A model generated the notes under the pieces. That model was not told where the DNA came from and did no database searches. It worked only from the letters and a program-made list of their open reading frames with translations. Below, one piece after another: positions 43,106-54,824 of a stretch of DNA of 64,000 bases (position 1 is its first letter; the number at the start of each line of letters is the position of its first letter). Origin of the DNA: Stagonosporopsis chrysanthemi (taxonomy: Eukaryota > Ascomycota > Dothideomycetes > Pleosporales > Didymellaceae); assembly GCA_022560025.1 (NCBI GenBank), contig JAFISE010000149.1:1-64000 (forward strand), given 5' to 3'. Both the position numbers and the translations under genes were made by a program.

Positions 43106-43595
43106 ATGAACGCTCTCCGCTGCCTGCGCGCTGTCACGCGCCCAGCGACCCTCCTCAAGCCATCCATTGCGCAACAGTACGGCCCTCCACAACAGCAGCA
43201 GCGCCAACGCCTGCGCCTGCGCCTGCGCCTGCGCGAACAGCAACCGGCACAACAGGCACATCGATGCTAACGTCCCCAGGGCCCGCAACATGTCGCTCCT
43301 CAACGCCCGCCGCCCCATGCTCTCCGCCTCCTCCACGCCCGCCGCCCTCTCTGCCCCCGGCGTACCATCGTCCGCCCTCCCCTCGTCCTCGGAGACGCTC
43401 GACATCATGGGCAAGATCTCCGCGTCGCCTGCCTTTGCCGGCGTGCAGATCCGCTGCGGCCCCCGAGACACATACAACCCGTCGCACATTGTGAGGAAGA
43501 GGAGACACGGCTTCTTGACCCGCCTGAGGTCCAAGAAGGGGAGGAAGCTGCTGATGAGGAGGCTGACCCGTGGGAGGTGGAATTTGAGCCATTAA
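43106..43595 (+). CDS. Mitochondrial large-subunit ribosomal protein bL34m
   Basis: Exons 43106-43176 and 43280-43595 encode 128 residues. The 103-nt intron has a GCTAAC branch site eight bases before its CAG end and removes a Gln/Arg/Leu repeat-rich stretch. The N-terminus, MNALRCLRAVTRPATLLKP then a Ser/Ala/Arg-rich section, is a typical mitochondrial targeting sequence. The C-terminal 45 residues are the bL34 core: RDTYNPSHIVRKRRHGFLTR followed by SKKGRKLLMRRLTRGRWNLS. It belongs in the mitoribosome large subunit near the exit region. Without the intron the first exon ends in another frame, so the splice is needed. Confidence 0.92.
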
Positions 43596-44327
43596 AGTCT
43601 TTTCAGGAGTTTAGAAGGACGCGGCGAAGTCTTGGTCGTGCATGCAGCGTTGCAATGCGACGAGCTTGAGGCCGCCGAAGGCGACATGGCACCCGGGCTG
43701 CGGACGGCGATTAGACCTGTCACACAGGCCTGCTGCTGGAGCTCTCGAAGCTTCCTCGACCAATGGAAGGGCTCGGCGCTCTCAGCAACGGGACTTGGTC
43801 GAACATGAGGGGATGGAGTAGAGACGTTTTCTGTATCCTTACTGTACTGTACATTGCACGCATGACTGGCGTCCTATAGACATCGTACAACATGCAAATC
43901 ATATACCCAGACATCCACCCTTTTGATCGTTCTCTGTAAAGCCCTTGCTCAATCCAGCAGTGCGAGCCCGCCTATGCCTGAGCACTCTCCCCGCCCTCTC
44001 AGCCCACCATTCCCTCTGCCACTCTGCCGCCAATGATACGCCCGTCACGAAGAAGTCTTCATGCACGACTTTCCCACGCCTTCTTGTAGTCACTCGCCCC
44101 TATCAATCCCACTCCTGGAGGTCTCGCATCGCGCTTGAAGCAGGGCAACACGGGTTGAGTTCCATCCACCGCTCATCTGTCATCGTCACCGAGTCTCGGC
44201 TGGATCTTGCAACCGATTCCTTTCTGTGACTTCGTTTGTGGTGCGGTGTCGTCTGAAAAGCAGCTAAATTCCTGTCTGCGCGTGTCGAAGCCCTAATTTG
44301 CGACCGTCGGTTCAAGAATCCTGACCA
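43596..44327. other. Intergenic region between convergent genes
   Basis: No gene that I can support in these 732 bp. Confidence 0.5.
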
Positions 44328-45251
44328 TCATCCGGTGTTGGTCACGTCCGTAACGAGCTTACCTTTGCCTCGCTTGATCGATGTTCCTACTTCTTCTCCC
44401 ACACGACCAAGTCCTTCCTCATCAGTCTGTGGCGCTGTTGTTGCTTCTTCGTTTGATGTGTTTGAATCCTGCGGCTGCGCTTCTGCTGATGGATCTCCCT
44501 CATCCAGCTCATCAAGTGCATCGTCGTCCAACCCATCCAACAACTTCAGATCTTCGTCCACCTTGTCCATCTGCTTCAATATCGCCGCAATCGTCGCATC
44601 CCTCGCCCTATCCAACCTCTTCAGCACCTCAATTCCCATCTTTTCATACTCCACCTTCTTCTGCGGCGTACTCGGCACAACCTCCTCACCACTCAACTTC
44701 GCCTTCTTCTCAGCCAAAAGTTTCCTCAGAGCCGCAATATTAGAGTCCCTATGCGCCAGCTCCTCAACCAACCCTGCCCGCCGCGCTTCATCATCACCCC
44801 TCTGCCTCTTCCTCGCCTCCTCCCTCTCCCCCTCCTCCACCGCAACCTTCCACTTCCAAATCGCCTCCTTGGCACAGCTCTCAATATGGGCAAACCGAAT
44901 CGGCCCAATATTCTGGCCTCCGTACCACCGCGCAACCACCACGGTACCAACCGCCTGCGTATCGTTCAGAACACGTGCTATGCGCCCGCCGGCCCACGAC
45001 TCGCCGTTATCATCATGGCCGGTTTCGAACAAGGGCTTTGAAGGCGTGAGCGACTTTTGCCGTGACGGTTTGCGCCATGCTGCTATCCTGTGTGTCGCGG
45101 TGCGGAATTCTGGAAGCCGTTGGAGGGCGGTTGCTGGGCGCGTTGGGGAGAACACGCCGATGAAGGAGGAGGTTTGTTCGTCGATTTTAGACGAATGGAA
45201 GACTTCTGGTATGGTTGATGGTAATTCAGGATGTGCACGCTTTTGTGCCAT
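44328..45251 (-). CDS. IMPACT/YIH1-type UPF0029 domain protein
   Basis: This single frame encodes 307 residues. Residues about 15-130 form the IMPACT N-terminal-type (UPF0029) domain: SSKIDEQTSSFIGVFSPT, then a RIAAWRKPS helix, HDDNGESWAGGRIARVL and VGTVVVARWYGGQNIGPIRF. The remainder is a long charged coiled coil with REEARKRQRGDDEARR, a helix around LLAEKKAKLSGEE, and an acidic C-terminal tail ending in VTDVTNTG. The RWD domain of Yih1/IMPACT, which precedes this module in those proteins, is absent, so GCN2 regulation cannot be assumed. The fold is shared with bacterial YigZ. The first Met is used as start. Confidence 0.85.
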   Translation of the reverse strand: MAQKRAHPELPSTIPEVFHSSKIDEQTSSFIGVFSPTRPATALQRLPEFRTATHRIAAWRKPSRQKSLTPSKPLFETGHDDNGESWAGGRIARVLNDTQAVGTVVVARWYGGQNIGPIRFAHIESCAKEAIWKWKVAVEEGEREEARKRQRGDDEARRAGLVEELAHRDSNIAALRKLLAEKKAKLSGEEVVPSTPQKKVEYEKMGIEVLKRLDRARDATIAAILKQMDKVDEDLKLLDGLDDDALDELDEGDPSAEAQPQDSNTSNEEATTAPQTDEEGLGRVGEEVGTSIKRGKGKLVTDVTNTG

Positions 45252-46295
45252 GATGCTTCTTCGGGAGTTGAGGTAGGGGTGCCGATGGTGATGGTCATGC
45301 GTTGGTTGGTTGGATGGGGATGGTTCGGCGGAGATGGGAGATGGGAGATTGTTCGGCGGAAATCAGCTTGATTTGTAGCCTAATTCTCTTTAGCACCATA
45401 TTCTGTTCGTCAACGATGATTGTTGTTCGATGAAGTTTTGTGGAACTCTACAAGACTCTGCTCAATCTTTGTGTTTTTTTCGAAGGGAGACTGCTTGCGC
45501 AGGCGGACGTTTGCCATGACTGTCATGCTTGTTAACCATTTCCTTGACTGATCTAGATTGCCGAAATACGGCTGTTAGATGGGAATCTTCACCACGCGCA
45601 AAGCAAAGCCACGCGCAAAGCAAAGCCACGCGCAAAGTAAAGGTATGGCTCCCTGACCAATCTACTAAAACTTGCAGCAACGACGAGAATTGACGTTCTT
45701 GACGCAGCCCCAAGCATACCCCCTGAATTTTCTGTAAAATCGTAGAAGCTCTCATCTATGCCGCTGATCGTCTTCGTGCTCGTTCAACCATTTGGGATTG
45801 TTCTCGCCAAGATAGCAAGAGTAGACTGCGTCTGTCTCCCGTCAAGAGGTATTTGTACCTTCACTTGCGACGGCAGGCGTGCTCCACCCGTAGACTCACT
45901 GACAGGCTGTCACTTTCACGCTAATCGGCGCACAAGACACATACGTACCGTAGCCATTCAAGAAGCTCACATCTTCCAATCTATACAAACAAGCTCAACT
46001 TGCAATTTGCACTAAGTAACTGCGGGTCTTCTTTGCGATTCGGTCACCAACGGTAAGCGCGTCCATCTTCCCCGCCACTGCTCCTTCCTCAGGAGTTACC
46101 GGCAGCGCCTCCGCAAAGAAGCGCAGTCGTTCGTCTTCTAGTTTCGTTACTCCTCCAGTAACTCGCGGATCTAGAGGAAGTCGTCTTGATTTTCTTCCCC
46201 TTCCACTACAAGAAGGTGTACTAAACACCACGCTCATTCCAAGACAGAACCACCGTCGAGCCACGAAGAGATAACAATCTCACTGATCTGTCATA
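45252..46295. other. Intergenic region, 1.0 kb
   Basis: This is a divergent intergenic region with a 17-bp repeat (listed separately). No gene that I can support. Confidence 0.5.
45592..45642. repeat. 17-bp tandem repeat, three units
   Basis: Three adjacent units of CCACGCGCAAAGCAAAG, the third with one change (AAAGTAAAG). They lie in the divergent promoter region between the IMPACT-type gene and the gene at 46296. Confidence 0.95.
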
Positions 46296-47240
46296 ATGGG
46301 ACGCTTTGAAACTCTCAACGCAGACACCCAGGATCTCGTCGAGTGTCTTCTCCCTGTGCTCGCCAAGGACTTCCAAGTGAAGTCAGCGCTTGATATCATC
46401 CCCGTCGACATCCGCATGCGCGCATGGGACTGTGAACGCCGAGACCACATCAAAGACGAGACGGAGAATGACCCTCGTAACTGGGGTGTACAGTTCCTCA
46501 AAGATCTCAAGTCCATTGCACGTCTTAACGGCGGAGATCTGCGCGCCTTTCAGGACCGCCTCCGAGCTAAGGTCTCTCAGCATGAATCCAAGCACCCTTG
46601 GTGCCGCCTGGCCGACATCAAGGAGATCAAGTACGACTACGAGCATCCTAACCGTCCAGAGCCACAGCCCGAAGTCGAATCCTCGGTTTCATCCATCGAT
46701 TCGTACTTAGAGGAGCTGCACGAGCCAGATCTACCGAGAGGCACCAAGCGCAACCGCGAGTTCTACGAAACACGTCTGCAATTGCCTCGGAAGCGTAAGT
46801 AATCCTGATACCCTCTCCTTGGTCTGCTCTGACAGGACATAGAAGGCCGTCTGCGTCGTGCCGAGGATGGCACCATCTACCGCAAGGAGAAACATGCAGA
46901 TAAGCGCCACAAGATCCGCGAGTCCACCGAGCGCAGCACTCCCAGCCGTCGTCCTAGTAGGCCTATCTTCTTGGAAGAGGACGATGATGATGACGCCGAC
47001 GACGCCATCTCCGGTGCTCTCCCTTCTCGCCCTCGCTCTACGTTCACAGGTACACCAGGCGAGTTGGCTCGATCTGATATCGCAGCCGCCGTAAGCGCGT
47101 CCAGTGAATCGCTGTCAGTGCAGAAGCTTCAGGCTGAGCTTGAAGTTGCTGAGGCAGAGCTCAAAGCAGCTCGTCTGAAGTATCAGTACATTCAGGCAAA
47201 GGAGGCTGCTGAACTCGGTGATGGGTACCAAGCGGTCTAA
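46296..47240 (+). CDS. Unassigned nuclear-type protein with C-terminal coiled coil
   Basis: Exons 46296-46794 and 46843-47240 with a 48-nt intron encode 298 residues. The first half is a compact, mixed-charge region (MGRFETLNADTQDLVECLLP, WGVQFLKDLKSIARLNGGDL) with an all-helical look. The middle is basic and phosphosite-rich (STERSTPSRRPSRP), followed by an acidic EEDDDDDADD run. The last 60 residues form a likely coiled coil (LQAELEVAEAELKAARLKYQ). I do not recognise the family. The ordered N-terminus and the correct splice suggest a real gene. Confidence 0.7.
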
Positions 47241-47880
47241 ATTGTAAGAAACACTGAAACAGGGCGTCCACAGCCAGGTTGACTGGTATGATAACAATGC
47301 TCATTTCACTTCCGCATTACGCGCAGAGATGCACATGGGCAACCGTTAGCTGTCAGGGTATTCTATTAGTCTCCAATCGCGCACCGAGAAGGCAAATGTG
47401 GCACTCTCCTTGAGTTCGTTGTTCACTGATCTCTTTTCAAGTGATTGGACACCTCATACTATGGGTCTACGACTCGGATGGATATGACTTCCCTTTCACT
47501 TACTCGACCGTGATCTTCAATCTGGTCTCAAACGAATCAAGATTACTATCTTGCAATCGCAATCTCTTTTGTCTGTTGAGCTGCAGCTGCGTTTGTCTCA
47601 CTTCCTCCTACGAGAGGTCTAGAACTTTCGCCATGGGCTTGCAAACACGCTAACCTCACAGAGCACCTAACTGTCCCCCGTTCTTTATCCAACGGTTATC
47701 GTGACATCTCGTCACGTTGTGTTTGTTTGGCTTGGCAGCACGTGTCGTCGTGCCTTCCTCACTTTCATCGCATCTACTTTCTTCACCTCACCCGCCCCAC
47801 CGCTTTATATTGGTCAATTTCACGTCGCTGACCTCTGCTTCTCGACGTTTTTCGCTGATCGTTTCTGTAGCATACAAACC
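47241..47880. other. Intergenic region, 0.6 kb
   Basis: This contains the promoter of the gene at 47881, including a TTATAT-type element at about 47805-47810, some 70 bp before its start. No gene that I can support. Confidence 0.5.
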
Positions 47881-48926
47881 ATGTCGAACAACCAGGTACG
47901 TCTTAGCAGCACTTGTGCTGATCTCACTTTTGACACGTATGCGCTGTAGTACTTGAGCAGCTACGCAAGTTCTGTGCGCGATTCCACCGCGATGCACTAC
48001 CATACAGCCAATCCCTATGCGGCTATGGTGGTAACAGCAGGCCCTGAGTGTGGCGGAACAAGCTTGTCCTCAGGCTCTCCACAGTCTTATGATAGCTCTG
48101 CCTCCCTCTCGGCCTACAATGAGGGTGTCAGACTCCCAGAGGCTTTGCTCAGATCGCGCATCCAGGCTTACGGCAGCTCAATTATTTCGCCGCAACATGT
48201 GTGCTCTACCTTTTCTTTCACTTCCTGCTTGATGTCAACTCGGCTGACTTCGTTTTTCAGATCTACCGCTCACCAGAGCAAGTTCGCGCCCCAGGTTTCA
48301 GCGCCAAAAGTACGCCTACTCGCTCTGGCCTCGGCACCCGCGCTGCCGACGCTGGAGCCCGTCTCCGGAGCGGTCGCACTTCCATCAGCTCAGCAACCTC
48401 CGGCAGCAACGTCTATCAAGCTCCACAGGCACCCTTCTTGATCGGTGTCCCGGACTCTGTTGCTGTCCAAGAGATGGCCTTCCGCCAAGGTCAACTGGAA
48501 AGCACCAGCCCTTTTGATACCGTGCCGGTTAACCCATTCGCCAAACAGTTTGACCAGCTTTGGAAGGTGTGCTACAAACTCGGCAAAGAGTGTGGAAACC
48601 AGCGTGCCAAGACACCTGATAACTCATCTCAGCAGGTCTTCGCATGGCCAGTCTTGATTAACCCGTACACGCAGTCTATCAACAAGCCGTACGGTGCTCT
48701 CGACCCGGCATGGTCGCGCAAGATGATTCAAGCTGCGCTGAGCTGCATGGAGGAACTTATTCGTATTACCTGCCGACGCAACAACGGATGGGACAAGACC
48801 GTAGCAGATATTCCCTTGCCCGCTCAGGAGGCTTTGGTCGCGTTCCCAGACTTGGCCTACCAGTACGAGAAGCTCAGGCGTGATGCGCAGGAGGCTCGCG
48901 CTGGCGGTCATCCTTACGGCTACTGA
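47881..48926 (+). CDS. Unassigned protein with 15-nt coding first exon
   Basis: Exons 47881-47895, 47950-48198 and 48261-48926 encode 309 residues. The first exon carries just MSNNQ, then introns of 54 and 62 nt. Residues 1-160 are Ser/Tyr/Gly-rich and probably disordered. From about 175 onward the sequence is ordered: PFAKQFDQLWKVCYKLGKEC, FAWPVLINPYTQSINKPYG, MIQAALSCMEELIRITCRR, and YEKLRRDAQEARAGGHPYGY at the end. The last part looks helical. I do not recognise the family. Confidence 0.7.
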
Positions 48927-51098
48927 GCGAAGGCAGGTGCTTCTTACACACCTATGAGGCTTCCACTGCTTGGTGTGACTGGAAAATACATTGGAGATAT
49001 TATACAGATCTTCGACTGGTATTGGCGGGTCAACTCTCTATACAACAGATGAGTTGTCGATGATTACAGAGGGTGTTTCATGTTCGTCACGATTTCTGGC
49101 GCTGTTGACGGCAAATGCGGAGCGTTAGTGGTGATTTGTCGATGCTGATGTCGGTGTCAATGTTTTAACGATACTTTCAATCGTGTCAAGGATGGTGTTT
49201 GTAAAAAGCCACACGTCGCTCAAGATTGATCGGTGGGATGTTACGATGTAAGGCAATATCTTGCCTGCCTACTTCACGGTTCAGCGAATTGTCAATGCTT
49301 TGCAGTGTTGCTGCATTTCCGCTGTTTGACTGGGACAATTATGTATCATGTATAGACAGGTGGTCTGCATAAGCAAAATTCCATGTCACAATTCAGAGAG
49401 TGTCGCACCTAGCAAAGACCCGACCAGCCCGTAGATGTTGAAGTCTGTATTCAATCAAACAAGGAAGGAACTGAGACCTCTCTAGCGTGATCTAACACAC
49501 TGGTGCCCCAAACCGTCGTCGACTTTGTCACACTTACTGTCTACCAGAAACTATCATATATATGCATGAACTAGAACTACACTTTCGGCTAGATCCTACA
49601 AGATCCACTTTGAGTTCGCTCTAGCTTTTGAGGCTCTGCGTAAGCTTCTCTGTGGACTGTCTAGGTTTGTTTTACTCTCCATTGGTCTTCAGGCAGAGAC
49701 CACTCAAGACGCGTCATGCAGCTCAATCCAACAGACTATTGAACACCACAAACAAATTAACGGTCAGAAAGCGGACGAAGACGCGTTGGATATCGCCACA
49801 CGGTAGGCTCCATGTCCGGCTCAGCGAGCGGGGTCTCGAGAAGAAACAGCCACGAGGCTCATTGAGGCAAGCGAACAGTACGTAAGAGCTGATCGCAGTC
49901 TCGAAGTCTACAGGCTGTGATAGTGGCGTGGCTAGCGGGACACCCTCGCAAGTTACATGATGCTTTTCGACACACGGTTCCTTGTAGTTGCAGCTTGACC
50001 GCCTGAGGTCAGCTGGCTTGTTTCTATCTCGAAATCCGTGGGCAGCCGGACATTAGACAGCTTACTCTATAAGGTAACCCGTGGCGTAGTGGCGGCGTGT
50101 GAGCTAGACCGAGCTCAACACAAGGTCCCAGAAATGCACCAGATTCAAACCCCTCCTGTGGCGTTTTGTGCAAGCAGGGGGCCTGGAATCTCCGCACTTG
50201 TAGATGTAAAGTCGGTGTCGAAGGCCTCGTATCTGTATGGTCGAAGAATTGCAGGTGGAAGCCACGTCGTCATTGCTAGGCGGTTGCTCTACAAAGCTTC
50301 GTCCGCCCCGCTGGCGGATGCTGTTCGTCTGAGCAGCTTGCAACCCTCTTCGTAAATGCCGCGATTGTCGCTTTGAGCAGATCTCATGGTACGACAGTCC
50401 CAAATACTGCTCGCGACCGTGAACCGATGTGCATCGACTCAAAATCGCTGGATAGGACCTGCGCATGCTGCGCACTTGAGGGAACGGTGACACGCGACAC
50501 GCCCCTCGGGGCTGTTCCGTGCAATGGCCGGAAAAGCGCATGGAATGGCCACCCCGTGAACTAGTGTGCTTCTAGCGCAAGATCCCCCGTGGAGTTCAAC
50601 ACATGACAAGCCTACTCCACAGACACTAAGCATTTTCAAGAGCGAACCACTGGGAACAAGATTTCTCGGCGCTGGGCTTGGTTTGAACACTCCCATGTCT
50701 CCCAATCTCTGGGCGCACAGTTACCATGTGCAGAATGCAGTGCTGTTTCGTTGCGATGTTATCAGGATGCAGCTGTGTACCTAGGCAATCAAGTACAGTA
50801 CACGAGGCCGCACACGCGTCTTGTTGAGGCTCTAATAAACCTCGAACGTTCGCCATGCCCAGAGTAAAATCCATGCTGATCTTTTCCTTTGTGGCTTAGC
50901 CTTCCTCACGATCATCTGAAGTAGCGTATGCGTAGGCCGCGTTGTTGGACGTTTGCATCGCGCATTGGGGCTGAAGATCCCGTTGCATTCTGTGGAAACC
51001 CCTCACTTTATTGATATGCTGACAGCCACATAAATATCGATGGTTAGTCCCTCGTTGCAAGCAACCCAGCTCCGACTCCTGGCTCAGAACCGTTCATC
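48927..51098. other. Gene-poor region, 2.2 kb
   Basis: Only short frames of odd composition occur. A tRNA-like pair of internal promoter boxes near 50081-50151 was considered and rejected. I see nothing that I can support as a gene. Confidence 0.5.
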
Positions 51099-53333
51099 AT
51101 GACCGACAAGTTGCACACCGAGCGACAAGATGTGTAAGACCTATGTATAGAACAGTTCCGACCATGAACTAATCATTTACAGTGTCTACGAAGAGAAGGG
51201 CATCGTCGACGCCACCAATTCGCAAAGCGGCGTCCAATCCGCGAAGTGAGTTGGTCTTGCTCTGCAACCCGCTGCGATTTCTGACAACCTCCAAGAATTC
51301 AGAATCCGCTCATTCACATGAGTGAATCTGAATGTATCCGTGACGTGGATGCCTTCGCAAAAGAGTATGGCTTCGAAGCTGACCGGGACCTCCTCGTCAA
51401 GGGCGCGCTCATCTCCCGCAACCCTACGAACTTTGCCAACGTACCTGGCATCACTGAAGACGAAAGGGCTGCCATTGCGAACGAGGTCTTGCACAAGTGG
51501 CGCCAGCCCAAGATTTTGTACTTCACCATCATCCTCTGTTCCGTTGGTGCAGCTGTACAAGGATGGTAAGTGGCCATTGGATCCTATGAAATAAGTGCAA
51601 CCTCTGACGGCCATTGCAGGGACCAGACAGGCAGCAACGGTGCTAATCTCAGCTTCCCTACCGCTTTGGGAATCCCGGTGAAGGATGACCCCAACGCTGA
51701 GCGCAATCAATGGTACCAAGGCTTGATTAATGCTGGACCATACATTGCATCGGCTTTCTTTGGGTGCTGGTGCTCTGACCCTCTAAACAATCTTTTCGGT
51801 CGCCGTGGCTGCATCTTCGTCTCGGCAATCTTTTGCGCGTTGTCACCTATCGGATCCGCAGTGGCTCAAAGTGAGTCCACATCCCTCACCACGTTGACGA
51901 ATGCTAACTATTATCAGCTTGGGAACAGCTTTTTGTCACGCGTCTTCTCTTGGGGATCGGTATGGGATGCAAGGGTGCAACAGTGCCGATCTTTGCCGCT
52001 GAAAACGCGCCTGCTGCCATTCGGGGAGCTCTTGTCATGACATGGCAATTGTGGACCGCCTTCGGTATCTTCCTAGGTACTGTTGCTAATTTAGCTGTCA
52101 AGGACACCGGAGAAATTGCTTGGAGGCTTCAATTTGGATCCGCCCTTATTCCTGCACTGCCACTTCTTGTCGGAGTTTTCTTCTGTCCAGAGGCAAGTCG
52201 TTTCTTCTCGAACATATTAGGACTAGCATGGCTAATTTATCGCACAGTCGCCTAGATGGTATATTAAAAAAGGCAAGATGCAACAAGCCTTCACGTCTCT
52301 CATTAGACTCAGAACCTCGCGACTCCAGGCTGCTCGCGACCTCTACTATATTCACGCTCAGCTCCGTGCCGAGGCTAGAGCTTACACTGTGAAAAATAAC
52401 TACATCACGCGTTTTACGCAGTTGTTTACTGTCCCTCGTCTTCGAAGGGCTACAGTCGCATCCGGCACTGTGATGCTGGCGCAGCAGATGTGTGGAAGTA
52501 AGCAATGCTGCATCCCATTTGCAAGAACTCCGAAGTAACGAATCGCAGTCAACATCATTGCTTTCTACTCTAGCACTGTCTTCGAACAGGCTGGTGCCAA
52601 TAATACTGAGTCGCTGCTTGCTTCCATGGGTTTTGGTCTTGTCAACTTTGTCTTTGCTTGGCCAGCCATCTGGACGATCGATACCTTTGGTCGCCGAACG
52701 CTTTTGCTTTTTACCTTTCCCCAGATGGCGTGGACTTTGCTTGCCGCAGGTCTCTGCTACCTTATACCCGAGAGCAGCAAGGCTCACATAGGACTCGTTG
52801 CGTTGTTTGTGTATCTCTTCGGAGCCTGGTACTCCCCTGGCGAAGGGCCTGTGCCATTCACTTACTCAGCAGAAGTGTTTCCACTGTCTCATCGCGAAGT
52901 CGGCATGTCTTGGGCAGTCGCAACCTGTTTGTTCTGGGCGGCGGTCCTGTCAATCACCTTCCCTCGCATGCTGGCCGCGCTTACGCCTACCGGCGCTTTC
53001 GGGCTTTACGCCGGATTCAATCTCATCGCACTCGCCATGATTTTTCTCTTTGTACCGGAAACTAAGCAGAGAACACTAGAAGAGTTGGACTACATCTTTG
53101 CAATTCCGCAACGCACTTTCATGCGCCACCAGTGCTTCACCGTTTTGCCGTGGTGGGTCAAGACATGGATATTGAGGAAGAAGATTGGTCCATGTCCCAC
53201 ACTTTGGAGTTTTGAGGGTGCCGATGAGACAGAGCAGCGAGAGGCTGTGCGTAGGGCCAGTGTAGCCGCAGTTGGCGAGGATCCAACACGGAGGAAGTCT
53301 AGTGTGACAGAGAAGATCGCCGGGAAGTCCTAG
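51099..53333 (+). CDS. MFS sugar transporter (hexose/lactose-permease-like)
   Basis: Seven exons (51099-51133, 51183-51245, 51296-51565, 51620-51870, 51918-52192, 52248-52497, 52549-53333) encode 642 residues; all phases fit. The intron after exon 5 is GC-AG. Sugar-porter signatures are AVQGWDQTGSNGANLSFP after the first helix, NLFGRRGCIF, FVTRLLLGIGMGCKG, PIFAAENAPAAIRG, FFCPESPRWYIKKGK at the middle loop, AQQMCGINIIAFYSSTVF, DTFGRRTLLL, SPGEGPVPFTYSAEVFP and VPETKQRTLEELD. The soluble tail of about 75 residues is charged and may carry regulatory sites. It acts as a plasma-membrane symporter. The substrate is not decided; NAESNG-type lactose permeases and several polyol/sugar carriers share these motifs. 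Confidence 0.9.
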
Positions 53334-53654
53334 ATAGACAAAGATACGTTGAACATGACGCTGTTGGAGTGACGTCGGATATTTTACAACTATCCTTTTG
53401 TAGTCACGCTCTTTTAGCATTACTCCTTCTTGAACGATGTACGACAAACTAGATGAAGATTTAGAGGTCCAAATTTGTATCATCTATGTCTTATTCAGTC
53501 GCTCTTTGCGTAACGGTGTATCGTCCAAAGTATGCCTTCAGACAAAGAGAGAGCTTTGTTGCTTTTGGCACCGCACTTGAAAGGTCAAATATGATAGTGT
53601 TTCTTGACGTACTGGTAGGTGCTGATGTTGTCTTTGTGCTGTTTGCTCATCTAT
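53334..53654. other. Intergenic region between convergent genes
   Basis: No feature beyond probable 3' untranslated sequence in these 321 bp. Confidence 0.5.
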
Positions 53655-54824
53655 TTAAACCTCTACAGCAGTCCAGAAAGCCTTTCCTTCACTCCCCTGA
53701 CTGACTTTCGCTACAGATAAGTCTTTCGCATCGGGCTGCATACCAAGGTATCTCTGCGCCACTTTCAACCACATTGCTCTTTCCGCTCGACTCGCGCCGC
53801 TACCCTCCCAGACCCATATGTCCTTTCCAACATCCAGCAGAAATACGTCTTTCTCATCCAAGTCTTCCCTTCCAATTCCACTGCCTTCCTTCACGACTTC
53901 AAATGCAAGCTCGCCACCAACATCACTCAATCTCAACAGCTTCTTGACGGCCCGTTCTGAAGTAGTAGGTATTAGTCTCGCGCATTCGAACCTCGTCCCA
54001 TAATCTAGACCATGGCCGCCAAGGTAATCAACGACGACCTTGCTCCTCGCTTCGTCCTGGCTAAGCACCTCAACATCAACGTGTTTTGCCAGCGTCAGAT
54101 CGTTGACCACCTGTGCTGCCTTAAGCTTTTCCATTGGTGAGCATTTCTTGCCCTGCCAGACGAAAATCTTGTCACCCTTATCAAGAATGAATACATCGTT
54201 TTCATCAAGACTCTGCCATGCAGGTTCAACCTCATGTACAAGGACAGCGTCGCGCCCGGCGGAGGATCTGGGGTGCTTGAAAACGCGGAGCAGGGTAGTA
54301 GTCTGTTGCGGTTCCTCGTTAACTTCCACGTGGTTGAATCCAGAGCGTATACCACCGCGCAGGATCTTCATGCGTGGAAACAAAGCAGAGAATGCGTCCG
54401 AGGGCGAGGTCTGCAATTCGCGACGCTGTGTTGCGGTGCCGTGGAGGAACTCATCGAGTTCGACCGTCTTATACGCTGCGGTACCGGCTTCATCTTGTGT
54501 TGTTGCGCGGCCAAGCCAGAAGAAGATATCGTGGATTAGATGACTACCTGAGTCGCCTTTGACCTCATCGGTGAATAGGACGATGTAGGAGTCGCCCTCG
54601 TGAAAGGTACCGTACTTCTCGCGTGGCCAAGATATGATTTTAAAGTCCTCGATGCGCCATACGAAGAGACCTGCTTGGCCGCCAATAATGCCATTGTTCC
54701 ATGCTGGCTCGCTGGCTGCCGATTGGTACTTGACCTTGTGGTCGATGTCGGAATTGATCAATTCAACGTTGGAGTCGTGCCAATCATATTCTTGCTGGTG
54801 AACAAGCCCTTCGTGCGGAGGCAT
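53655..54824 (-). CDS. Severin/fragmin-like gelsolin-repeat protein
   Basis: One open frame gives 389 residues from MPPHEGLVHQQEYDWHDSN, the usual N-terminus of these fungal proteins; an in-frame Met 20 codons earlier (54884) is an alternative start. Three gelsolin-like repeats follow at about 45-150 (GLFVWRIEDFKIISWPRE, FHEGDSYIVLFTDE), 165-270 (RVFKHPRSSAGRDAVLV, ENDVFILDKGDKIFVWQG) and 290-389 (LDEKDVFLLDVGKDIWVWEG). Such proteins cap or sever actin filaments in a calcium-dependent way. Three-repeat forms occur in filamentous ascomycetes and slime moulds. Single-exon here. Confidence 0.9.
   Translation of the reverse strand: MPPHEGLVHQQEYDWHDSNVELINSDIDHKVKYQSAASEPAWNNGIIGGQAGLFVWRIEDFKIISWPREKYGTFHEGDSYIVLFTDEVKGDSGSHLIHDIFFWLGRATTQDEAGTAAYKTVELDEFLHGTATQRRELQTSPSDAFSALFPRMKILRGGIRSGFNHVEVNEEPQQTTTLLRVFKHPRSSAGRDAVLVHEVEPAWQSLDENDVFILDKGDKIFVWQGKKCSPMEKLKAAQVVNDLTLAKHVDVEVLSQDEARSKVVVDYLGGHGLDYGTRFECARLIPTTSERAVKKLLRLSDVGGELAFEVVKEGSGIGREDLDEKDVFLLDVGKDIWVWEGSGASRAERAMWLKVAQRYLGMQPDAKDLSVAKVSQGSEGKAFWTAVEV

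Noticed and set aside
50081..50151. tRNA-like A box and B box
   Set aside because: The boxes are roughly spaced, but the acceptor and T stems do not pair, so no cloverleaf forms.
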